Origin: Cepaea nemoralis
Lineage: Eukaryota > Mollusca > Gastropoda > Stylommatophora > Helicidae
DNA length: 64,000 bases
Assembly (NCBI GenBank): GCA_014155875.1
Contig: JACEFZ010004220.1
Coordinates: forward strand, 119,501-183,500
Direction: 5' to 3'
The notes under the pieces are model-generated. The model searched no databases. It saw only the letters and a program-made list of their open reading frames with translations, and was not told the DNA's origin. How positions within the stretch are numbered: position 1 is the first letter of the stretch; every line of letters starts with the position of its first letter. The position numbers and the translations under genes are program-made. Shown here in pieces: positions 44,690 to 55,611 of the stretch.

Positions 44690-45625
44690 ATTTGTTGAAT
44701 AAGTTTCTTGTGGAAGATGTTCCGCGATCTGATAGACCTGCTGTTTGTGAAGAAAAATGTCTAGATATCCAAGACAGAATCCTAACAAGCGCAAGCACGT
44801 CCTTAAGGAAAATGTCGCAACAAGTGAACGTATAAGTGAGCACAGTGCACACAATTCTTAAACAACGATTAAATTTTCATCCATACTGGATTTCTGTTTC
44901 TTATGTCTAAATTAAACGAGTGTGATAATCAATCCAGAGTTAACTACTCCGCGTGGTTTTAGCTATAGAAGACGAGTTAATTCTTCATGTAACATTCTTC
45001 TCTGATGAGGCATGGTTTCATCTATCTAGATACGTTAATAACCAATATAATCGTATTTGGAGCACTTTTAACCCCAATGCATTTCATAAAGCTCATCTAC
45101 ACGATGAGAAAACTGGGGTATGGTTTGCCGTCAGTAGAAAACGTTTTATTGGACCAATTTTCTTCAACAACACAATAAATGCTGATCGGTACACTACTGA
45201 CATTCTGAAAAATGTTTTTAGAGCCGCTGAATGAACGTGAAATTGAATAACCGTGGTTCCAGCAAGATGCACACACCGCTAGAGCATCATTGCACTTTTT
45301 ATGTTTTTTATTTTAAAGAAATTTTCGCAAATCGCATGGAATTGTAAGTTGGCCTGCTCGTTCTCCAGATCTAACTCCATTAGATTATTATCTACGGGGT
45401 GTCTTGAAAGGAAATGTTTACAAAAATAATGTACACACAATTGAGGACCTGTGAGAAGCAATCAGAATTACCATTCAAGAAATAACAACACTCACGTTGC
45501 AGAAGGTATTTGACGATATGGATAGTCGTGTACAGTCATGTCTTGAAGCCTGTGGTGGACATTTCCAACACTGTTATAATGGATACTTCATTGGCACTTT
45601 CCAGCTTCCCCCAAAACAGCGTTAG
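44690..45625 (+). pseudogene. Broken Tc/mariner-superfamily transposase, second type
   Basis: The plus strand has an N-terminal helix-turn-helix remnant (SDRPAVCEEKCLDIQDRI, SLRKMSQQVNV, then VHTILKQRLNFHPYW). The catalytic part follows: FFSDEAWFHLSRYVNNQ (first Asp), IWSTFNPNAFHKAHLHDEKT, GVWFAVSRKRFIGPIFF, WFQQDAHTARA (second Asp) and ARSPDLTPLDYYLRGVLKG (third acidic position is Asp). It ends CLEACGGHFQHCYNGYF. Stops and frameshifts lie near 44834, 44900, 45230, 45300 and 45450. The 3' non-coding end near 45673-45745 also occurs at 12.6 kb. It is unrelated at this level to the mariner pieces on either side. Confidence 0.85.
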
Positions 45626-45784
45626 ACCATAGCAGTGACTATTGCAACTAATTTAATTTTTAAGCACATTTTTTAAATGACGTCATGTACTTACATTTTC
45701 AGATTTGTTCTACATACAAAGTGTAGTCAGACTTTATAACACCCGGTACTTGTTTCCAGGGAACCGCGGTAACGTTGTAGTTAT

Positions 45785-45950
45785 CTTATAGTTCACGGCA
45801 TTCATTGGGCAATGTTTTTCTTTCTATGTGAATGTAATATGCAGTAGATATTTGATGCACGAAAGATGAGTGGTTGGGAGAGCCGAATGTAAGATTGGCC
45901 TGTGTGCCCAATTTGTGACCCCTTGAAAATAAAGTTCGTTCGTTTGTTAA
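45785..45950 (+). mobile_element. 3' UTR fragment of an L2-like LINE
   Basis: GAGCCGAATGTAAGATTGGC, CTGTGTGCCCAATTTGTGAC and CCTTGAAAATAAAGTTCGTT match 16.6 kb and 38.2 kb. The tail is a short GTTC/GTTT run. Confidence 0.75.
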
Positions 45951-46075
45951 ATGATGGATTGCGTGGGCAAACATGTTGGTTGTTATCAGTTGGACATGAT
46001 TATATCAATAACTTCCTTAAGACTCCGAACAGAACATAACATACTCAAAAGTCACTTAGACGCTAAGCTAAAGAT

Positions 46076-46647
46076 ACGAGGATAAGTTAGTAAGTAAGTC
46101 ACAAATGGTTGTAGAAAAACAACTAAATATGATAACTTGAAACCAGTGTATCTGTATACATACATTGTCCCTTTATTTCTCAACATAATTTCCACCAACA
46201 TTGATGCACTTATCCCATAGTTTTATCAGTTCTCCAAAACCGACGGCATAGATCCGCGCGCCCTGTTCTCATTTGCCTGCCATCCTACAGAACTGTATGA
46301 CTTATTGACTCCCCCTCGTAACTTTTTCTTTCCAACTATGCACCGCTTTACTGGAAATCGCTAGGGGCTAAGTCCACTGAAAACCCACCTTGGCGAGAGA
46401 CATTTCGCGAATGACGCCGAAGTTAAATGTGAAGTGAAAACGTGGTTTAGAAAACAGAGCACGAAGTTCTATGCAGCAGGTTTGGGAGAACTGATAAAAC
46501 TATGGAGTAAGTTCATCAATGTTGGTGGAAATTATGTTGAGAAATAAAGGGACAATGTATGTGTACAAATAAACTGGTTTCAAGTTGTTATATTTAGTTA
46601 TTTTTCTACAGCCGTTTGTGACTTACTTATTAACTTACCCTCGTAGA
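46076..46647. mobile_element. Palindromic mariner-derived element, head-to-head 3' ends
   Basis: Both outer ends are TACGAGG(G/A)TAAGTTA(A/G)TAAG reading inward. Both arms carry the mariner transposase C-terminus pointing outward (right arm: FRKQSTKFYAAGLGELIKLW, INVGGNYVEK; left arm in reverse: DKCINVGGNYVEK). The junction near 46310-46330 contains another terminal-like block, GACTCCCCCTCGTAAC. The whole folds back on itself. No catalytic core is left. Confidence 0.82.
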
Positions 46648-46713
46648 TTTTACAGCATCGTGTACTTGAGGATAGGCCCTTAAACTGTAGGGCATATACT
46701 GCATCTGTGACAC

Positions 46714-46748
<35 letters not shown>

Positions 46749-46800
46749 CATCCATCCATCAATCAGTCAATCAATCAATCAATCAATCAATCAATTAATC
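46714..46800. repeat. (AATC)n microsatellite
   Basis: CAAT/AATC repeat with a short CCATCCATC interruption. AATC repeats form the tail of the I-like LINE in this window, so it could be an expanded tail. Confidence 0.85.
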
Positions 46801-46816
46801 AGGTGCCGTCTCCATA

Positions 46817-47045
46817 ATGAAAGTTGGCTGCATTGTAACACTGTTTCTCGTATTGATTGTACATTCTGTCAGATTGATGTTCATTCCGTCTCTTGATATT
46901 ATCTTCCCACTTGTATCATTGTCTACCTCTTGCTCGCTTGCTGCCAACCTTGCCCTCCAGTATGGTTTTTATAAGAGTGTTATGTCTTTTAACGAGGCCG
47001 AAATATTTCACGTACCTCTTTTTTTAAATTTCTTTCATTGTACCA
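46817..47045 (-). pseudogene. RTE-type C-terminal fragment (RTE-3)
   Basis: The minus strand reads, with a stop, SLKDITLL-KPYWRARLAAS and SGKIISRDGMNINLTECTIN. This resembles the basic C-terminal region of RTE-type LINEs (kRHNTLiktiLEGKveGkR...). Weak but patterned. Confidence 0.5.
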
Positions 47046-47088
47046 AATTCAGCATTCAAATCTCTATTTAATCTCCTCCTCCTCCTCA

Positions 47089-47146
47089 TTCTTCTTCTTC
47101 TTCTTCTTCTTCTTCTTCTTCTTCTTCTTCTTCTTCTTCTTCTTCT

Positions 47147-47180
<34 letters not shown>

Positions 47181-47212
47181 TCTTCTTCTCCTTCGTCTTC
47201 TTCTGCCTCTTT
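47089..47212. repeat. (TTC)n microsatellite
   Basis: Almost pure TTC from 47089 to about 47170, then degenerate. Confidence 0.93.
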
Positions 47213-47237
47213 CTACTATTCTCTTTCTCAAGTCACC

Positions 47238-47489
47238 TCAGTTAAGTGTAGCGGGAGATATAATGATATTGTGTCCGCTCTTTCTAATGATTTTTGTATG
47301 GGGTGTATTCCTGTCTCTAAGATTGTTCTTGATACCATCACGCCATCTTTTACGTGGTCTCCCTTTTGCTCTGTATCCAGTATACTTCTTCAGTGTGGCG
47401 CTTTGTGGCAGATGGTACCAGAACATTCGTGTGATGTTGTTAAACCATTTAATCTGTCTTTCTTTAATGAATTGCATGATTTGTTTCAA
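47238..47489 (-). pseudogene. LINE C-terminal fragment (RTE-like)
   Basis: The minus strand carries KERQIKWFNNITRMFWYHLP and GYRAKGRPRKRWRDGIKNNL, the (R)Q(L/I)xWFGHxxRM ... GRPRxRWxDGI pattern of many RTE/Jockey LINE C-termini. The rest of the element is absent. Confidence 0.7.
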
Positions 47490-47933
47490 ACCATGTTTAC
47501 TACTAATTTTCTAATGCCTAATACTATCTCTCACGGTCACCCCCGCAGCTCTTCTTAGACATTTCATATGATTTTGTGCTCGTTAGTTGCAGTAAGTGTC
47601 CATGTTTAACACTGGTAGCATAATGTTATCAAAACAATCGTAGATGTAGTAGTTACTCGATGGCTGGATAAAATAATCCTAGCTGTGTGGGAGCTCGCAA
47701 GATCTACAGAAGACAGCACGGTTCATGCAGGAAATAAGACTCCAGACATTTGATTCCAAACAAACGAAATTAGAAACACGAAGTAAACAGAAACTCAAAC
47801 AGATTGGGGTATCATCTGTCATGAATAAGAAGCAGTGACACAAAACTCACACAAACGGAAATATTTTCTGCCTAATAATGAAGACGGTAAACTGAAACTT
47901 AAAGACTTAATATCATTCGCCTTTTAGGAGAAT

Positions 47934-47935
<2 letters not shown>

Positions 47936-47988
<53 letters not shown>
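47936..47988. repeat. (ATC)n repeat, tail of an antisense RTE-2
   Basis: ATC repeats adjoin ATAATCTTGTGCCTTGCAAT, the 3' terminus of an RTE-2-like element on the minus strand. Confidence 0.8.
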
Positions 47989-48235
47989 GTATTATCATCA
48001 TAATCTTGTGCCTTGCAATGTGACGTATCCGTGAATATCTCTCTATAGATTTTGGTCTTTGGTTTTTTTTGTGTCAGTTCTGTTGATGGCATGTCCCCGA
48101 GTCACCGTCTCACACAATCCAGCGTCATTTCTCTTGGTTTGCCTCCATCTTTTCTACCGCTGATCGTATCAATCTTCACGAGTTTATCAGGTGTGTCCCT
48201 TCTCATTACATGATCAAAGAATGTTATTTGTCTCT
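47989..48235 (-). pseudogene. RTE-2 C-terminal fragment
   Basis: The minus strand encodes RQITFFDHVMRRDTPDKLVK, IDTISGRKDGGKPREMTLDC and MPSTELTQKKPK with one break, aligning with FLGHVMRREALENIVTTGKI and MMLDGLRRWHGGISSADLIQ. It ends where the tandem array begins. Confidence 0.7.
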
Positions 48236-48239
48236 GTCA

Positions 48240-49155
48240 TATTGTTATGTATGTTATACTAGCGTTGTTAGTTACGCTGTTTGTCTCTTTCTTACAATTA
48301 TATTACAATGTTCTAATTGTATTATCTTCTTCCATGCCAGCGTTGTTAGTTACACTGTTTGTCTCTTTCTTACAATTATATTACAATGTTCTAATTGCAT
48401 TATCTTCTTTCAGGCAGTAGCTATTAGTTGCACTGTTTGTCTCTTTCTTACAATTATGTTATAATGTTCTAATTGTATTATCTTCTTCCATGCCATCATT
48501 GTTAGCTACACTGTTTGACTCTTTCTTACAATTATGTTATAATGTTCTAATTGTATTATCTTCTTTCAGGCAATCGTTATTAGTTACACTGTTTGTCTCT
48601 TTCTTACAATTATATTACAATGTTCTAATTGTATTATCTTCTTCCATGTCATCGTTGTTAGTTACACTGTTTGTCTCTTTCTTACAATTATATTACAATG
48701 TTCTAATTGTATTATCTTCTTCCATGTCATCGTTGTTAGTTACACTGTTTGTCTCTTTCTTACAATTATATTACAATGTTCTAATTGTATTATCTTCTTC
48801 CATGTCATCGTTGTTAGTTACACTGTTTGTCTCTGTCTTACAATCATGTTATAATGTTCTAATTGTATTATCTTCTTCCATGTCATCGTTGTTAGTTACA
48901 CTGTTTGTCTCTGTCTTACAATCATGTTATAATGTTCTAATTGTATTATCTTCTTCCATGTCATCGTTGTTAGTTACACTGTTTGTCTCTTTCTTACAAT
49001 CATGTTACAATGTTCTAATTGTATTATCTTCTTCCAGTCAATCGTTATTAGTTACACTGTTTGTCTCTTTCTTACAGTTACAATGTTCTAATTGTATTAT
49101 CTTCTTCAGGCAATCGTTATTATTTAAATCGTTTGTCTCTTTCTTATAGTTATGT
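48240..49155. repeat. ~78-bp tandem array, about 12 units
   Basis: Each unit contains GTTAGTTACACTGTTTGTCT, CTTTCTTACAATTAT and GTTCTAATTGTATTATCTTC. TTAGTTAC landmarks are about 78-80 bp apart. Units fall into types ending CCATGTCATCGTTG and CAGGCAATCGTTA. The 219-codon plus-strand frame across it is open because the unit is 78 bp (26 codons) and stop-free; I do not call it a gene. Confidence 0.92.
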
Positions 49156-49399
49156 ATAATGTTTTACTTCCAATAGCCCCTTCCAGACAATGGTTGCTCC
49201 CCGGGCACAGCGACAGGCACACGTCCGAATCGAAAACTCGCCGAGTGGATACTATCTGCAGACCGGTCTGGTTTGTGCGGGAATGGTCCGGGGCGAACGA
49301 AACGAAGTGAGGAATAAAAGCAGCCATGAGCAGGACGTGATGATTCCCTCGGTGAGCCCAGCACCAGGGGCTATGTGTCGGCCCTGCAACTATGGAAAC

Positions 49400-49668
49400 C
49401 ACCCTGGATGGCGGAAAATGCCATGGACTGTCCCTGCCTTCCCTTGAGGGTGACCGTGAAGTCTTCGACTGTTCCAACTTGACCAGCTGGCATGTGGACG
49501 GTACCACAAAAGTGAGAGTCCCCCAGAAATGCTAACCTGGTCACAATTGCACGCTAAAAGTCGAATGTGTTGGCCTAAGGGTTTCCAAAGGTGCCTAGCT
49601 GGACACACCGCAATCACATCTGGAAAAAAAACACTCAGGATGAACGCAAAGAAGAAGAAGAAGACAAT
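49400..49668 (+). repeat. Dispersed SINE-like repeat with GAA-rich tail (copy 2)
   Basis: It matches 6749-7025, including ATGGACTGTCCCTGCCTTCC, GTGTTGGCCTAAGGGTTTCC and the terminal GCAAAGAAGAAGAAGAAGAC. Confidence 0.6.
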
Positions 49669-50124
49669 GGTTGCTAGACACCCAGGCCTCACATGTACAC
49701 GGGAAACAGTCAATACTCATTCAAACAGACAGAAGTATCACCTGTCATACACCAGGCAACAGTAAACGTAACCTCAAAGAAATGGAAACAACCCCGAAAC
49801 TCAATACACTTTCACGTCTTTTAAAAGTTAAAACTGTTATAATATTTATAACGTGTAACATCGTTACAACTTTGCTCATTGGAACAACACTTTCTGGCGA
49901 TTTGTTCAACCCTGGCTTGGGAATTCCTCATCAGAGAGTGCACCGCCCTGGGGTATAATTTCCTCGACTCATTTTAAATGAGATCTGTTCATTTCTGTTA
50001 GAGGTGTTTTCTATTGATGACCAACATTATTTTCAAACCAGGATATGCTTCTATCATTATCGCATTGCTAGGGAATAGCGACAGTGGAATTTTCGTTCTT
50101 AGGCTCTGCTTGTTTCTTTATAAG

Positions 50125-50543
50125 CTCATCATCATGTGCCATGTCGATCATAATATGTTGTGTCCAACGACATCACTGCGTATTTTGCACCGCCATGCGT
50201 GCATGCAGCAGCCACCTCAAAGTATTTCTGCTCACTGTTCCCATAAGGATGTTGGTTTATATCCTCCTTCCTTTCCCACGCCGTCATCCAGAGTTCATGT
50301 AATCGGGCTGGCCTCGGCGTCTCGTCAATAATTATATCAGCCATGCCCATGCTGCTTCCGTGTGTATTGATGTATTATTTTCCAGCTGGTCAACGTGTTC
50401 ATTACCTTTAACTCTGGCATGTCCCGGTGCGTATATCCAGGTGAGCGATGTGAAGCGAGACTTCCCAATGCTGTCTGAGGCAATTCGGAGCGGAAACTGC
50501 CGGTTGCCATATTTTCATGTATTATCATCATATATTCTGACAC
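50125..50543 (-). pseudogene. RNase H end of an I-like LINE, related subfamily
   Basis: It parallels 19039-19610 in content and orientation: the minus strand has GSFRSELPQTALGSLAS, TSWKIIHQYTRKQHG and, further 3', GNSEQKYFEVAAACTHGGAK. No intact catalytic set. Confidence 0.6.
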
Positions 50544-50574
50544 GTTTATCGTGTGTATGGCTTCCTGTTGTGCC

Positions 50575-50665
50575 GCTCACGCAACTGCCATGCCGATCAG
50601 CGTGGGACGGTTCATGTTACGCTATCTCACACAATCACCCATCATGGATCAGCTCTGTGTTCTTG
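50575..50665 (-). mobile_element. RTE-1 3'-end fragment
   Basis: TGCCATGCCGATCAGCGTGG, then GACGGTTCATGTTACGCTAT and ATGGATCAGCTCTGTGTT match 547-632. Confidence 0.65.
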
Positions 50666-50684
50666 TATACTTTTTTTTTTTTGC

Positions 50685-50915
50685 ATATCCGTTACAGGAC
50701 ATCGCTGTCAACACGAGCATTTTACTGCTGTTGTGATCTCTTGGCAAGTTTACGTTCAGTAGTTTGCATTGCTTTCTGAACGACCAGCTCCCATACCAAT
50801 TCGTTAAAACACAGCACTACGCGGTCTGCTGCCAGATCGGTCGCATCTGTGTTTTTAACGCAGGTAAGCGGGCTCACAAATCGCGTCCGCAAGACCTTTG
50901 CCACGGAGACCGGCC
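50685..50915 (-). mobile_element. tRNA-derived SINE, full-length type
   Basis: The minus strand has head GGTCTCCGTGGCAAAGGTCT, an eroded B region (GCGTTAAAAACACAG), GGCAGCAGACCGCGTAGTGC, and the core ending in GTAACGGATATGCAAAAAAA. Confidence 0.78.
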
Positions 50916-50934
50916 CTGCATACTCTATTTTTAT

Positions 50935-51155
50935 TTTTTGTTCGCATACCCTATTATAGGGCATCGCTGTCAGCACCACCATTTTACCGCTGTTGTTGAT
51001 TTCTTGGCAAGATTACACTCATTAGTTTGCCATTGCTTTCTGAGCGGCCGGCTCACATATCCCGTAAGTAATGGGCGCAGCGAGAACCGCTACCGATTCT
51101 CGCACAGCTGCGTTTGCTCACATGAATAAACGGGATTACGGAGAAAAGTCGCTAA
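50935..51155 (-). mobile_element. tRNA-derived SINE, full-length type, tandem neighbour
   Basis: Same orientation and order as the copy at 50.7 kb, 20 bp away. The core is GCTCAGAAAGCAATGGCAAA, AATCTTGCCAAGAAATCAAC and the end is ATAGGGTATGCGAAC. Confidence 0.75.
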
Positions 51156-51178
51156 CCCATAGGGCCATGGAGACGGCA

Positions 51179-52138
51179 CTGGAAATATACCTCGTGAATT
51201 ATGTAAATTTTTATTTATTGCAATCCCAAAGGAATCAGAGCTTTGGTATGTGATAACAATCGAATAAATTAGTATAATGGGTCACATTACAAAGATTTTG
51301 CTAAGAATGATTACGAAAACAGTTAGGAAGAAAATGCAACCTGAAATAGGGGAAGGACAATGTGGGTTTGTAGAAGGCAAGGGTACAGTAAATGCTGTGT
51401 ATATACCGAGCACAGTAATTGACCGTTCTATAGAAGTAAACAAAGATCTACACCTTTGCTTTATTGACTACACAAAGGCTTTCGATAAAGTGAGACATGT
51501 CGACATGACAAGGATGCTTGAAGATCTAAAAACTGACGGAAAAGATGTAAAGACCATATATTGGAAACAACAAGCTGCCATAAGAATTGATAATGAGGAA
51601 GGTCAATATCAGCCTATTAAAAGAGGTGTGAGACATGGATGTGTAATGTCTCCAAATCTGTTTCCCTGTGTAGTGAAAATATCTTCAGAAATATAGAAGA
51701 TATGGAAGGAATCAACATTGGGGGACTATACATCAATAACATTAGATATGCAGATGAATCAATATTGATTGAAGACAATGAACAGGACCTGTAACATTTA
51801 GTAGATGCGGTTGTTGCAAACAGTGAACAACTTGGGTTAGAATTGAATTATAAGAAGTCACAGATTATGGTCGCCACTGGGAAGAAGGCAATATATCAAT
51901 GTAATATACAAGTAAATGGGCACATTCTTATACAAGTGAATAGGTACAGTTATCTCGGAACAGTCATAACATCTGATGGGAGATGCCTTGAAGAGATTAG
52001 AACAAGAATTGTTATTGCGAAGGTAGCCTTTTGCAATATGAAAAACATGCTGACCAATAAAATATATCAATTTAAACGAGAAAACGAGTGTTGAAGTGCT
52101 ACACAGAACCTGTACTTTTGTATGGATGTGAAGCGTGA
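51179..52138 (+). pseudogene. RTE-1 LINE copy 4, RT only, catalytic motif lost
   Basis: The plus strand starts at the GNIPREL-like codons and runs through MGHITKILLRMITKTVRKKM, GFVEGKGTVNAVY, CFIDYTKAFD (motif A intact), RHGCVMSPNLF (motif B, Gln to His) and RYADESILIEDN. Motif C is therefore YADE, replacing the second catalytic Asp. Further codons follow to LYGCEA. Frameshifts lie at about 51660 and 51795-51840. The 3' end of the element is missing. Confidence 0.88.
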
Positions 52139-52139
52139 G

Positions 52140-54045
<1,906 letters not shown>

Positions 54046-54300
54046 AGCCGGCTTCGTGGCTTAGAGGTTATGACTTTTCTCCGTAATCTAGTATACTCTC
54101 GTGGGTAACGTGATGACGGTGAGAATCAGCAGTGGTTCGAATCGCATCGGTAACTTACGGGGTATGTGAGCCGGCCGCTCAGAAAGCAATGGCAAACTAC
54201 TGAGCGTAATCTTGCCAAGAAATCAACATACAGCTGAAAGATGCTGGTGTTGACAGCGATGTCCTGTAAAGGATATGCAAAAAAATGTAAAAATAGTATT
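54046..54300 (+). mobile_element. tRNA-derived SINE, best-preserved promoter
   Basis: The head GCCGGCTTCGTGGCTTAGAG carries an A-box (TGGCTTAGAGG), and AGTGGTTCGAATCGCAT carries a canonical B-box (GGTTCGAATC) about 75 bp later, so it is the clearest RNA polymerase III promoter here. The core follows: CAAACTACTGAGCGTAATCT, TGCCAAGAAATCAAC, GGTGTTGACAGCGATGTCCT and GTAAAGGATATGC, then an A-rich end. The spacing between boxes is longer than in a tRNA gene, so it is a SINE and not a tRNA. Confidence 0.85.
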
Positions 54301-54584
54301 TTTGATGTGTGAAGTGAAAAGTACAGATGGCGGCATGTGTTAAAAGGTCTACTATTAACAATTTCGATGCATATTTACGTATCAGATCGTCAGAAGCACT
54401 TGGATTTTTCCGTTATATAGCTATTGTAAAGTAACCGACTATATATTATAATGGCGGTTATTGCTTTCTGTAGTGGATGGGACTAAAACACTGTCATCAT
54501 ACCAATTTCGAAGTGGTAGAGACACAAGACTCCTCATTGAGTTGTGTGAGGGTGTACAACCAGTCACACGGGCACGTATCTAAG

Positions 54585-54905
54585 GAATACATCAGGACAC
54601 GTTGTTAATGACTACAACCGGATCACTTGGGGGAGTTACATGCACCAGATCGCATGCATAAGGGTACATGCGGTACATATTGGTAATGGTTACATCTAGT
54701 CAAAGATGGCGGTGCTTCCGATCACACGTGTAAGGAGTACATCCAGTACACGTGTTCACTGGCTAAAATCGGTCAAAGATGGCGTTGCATCCTTTGACAG
54801 GCATAACGATACATGCGGAACACGTCATGTAATGGTTACCTCCAGTGAAAGACGGCAGTAGAATCCGATCACGTCGTGTAATGGTACAGCTGAGACACGT
54901 GGTTA
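54585..54905. repeat. Diverged tandem repeat, about 90-bp unit
   Basis: Blocks with GGTACATGCGG/ATACATGCGGAACAC, GGTTAC(A/C)TC(T/C)AGT and AAGATGGCGGT/CGTTGC recur three to four times at irregular spacing. Confidence 0.55.
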
Positions 54906-55611
54906 AGAGGGATACTACAGAGAAAGAGTGTCTTGGCGGTTGTTGAACCACGGGACCTAACTCATGATGATCGCCGTGTATGGGAGTGATTCCACTACCT
55001 CGTCAACAGAGCATTCTAAAGCTAAACGGGTCGCCCTTCTCTCTCTTTTCTATATCCATTAGGGTGGTCCACCGAGTAACACCAAAGAACAGCCTGGCAT
55101 CAATAAACATAAAACACTTTCGACTGTAGTATACACAATTATGTCTTGGTATGACTGGTGTTTGGAGACTCAGGGAATGATGACCACACATGCAGCCATA
55201 CATAGCCAAATTTCCAGAGTAGCGGGTGGAGACAGCCATTTACCGCTCCATATGTGCTGCACAGAGTGGTCATATACAATTTTGATTTTTAAATGCAACA
55301 CTTGGGTGGGTTTAGGCTAACTACCTAATCTGTCAGGGAACCCATCAAGAACAATGACATTCTCAAGCAGAAGGTGTTGCAGCAGATACTTTACACAGAA
55401 CTATATATTGTTCAGGATTGTTGTGTCTGCAACCACTCTACCACTCTACAACACAACAGGATCTGCTATTTAATTTACCCAAGCATTGTCATGTTGGTGT
55501 CTCAGTACTACAGAGCTCAACGTATGAAGTAAACCAGATTACTGATGTCGTCACTGCTTTGGTGCTCAACTATCTACTTGCGAGAGTTATGTTTCCGTTG
55601 TGTAGTGACTT

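Noticed and set aside
45279..45461. Separate minus-strand gene over the transposase
   Set aside because: It is a shadow frame of the broken plus-strand transposase, whose DDxD motifs are clearly on the plus strand.
48490..49149. 219-codon hydrophobic repeat frame
   Set aside because: It is the translation of a 78-bp tandem array (26 codons per unit) and the apparent membrane character comes from T-rich sequence.
54046..54160. Functional tRNA gene
   Set aside because: A- and B-boxes are good, but their spacing is too long, no acceptor stem pairs, and the segment continues into the SINE core.
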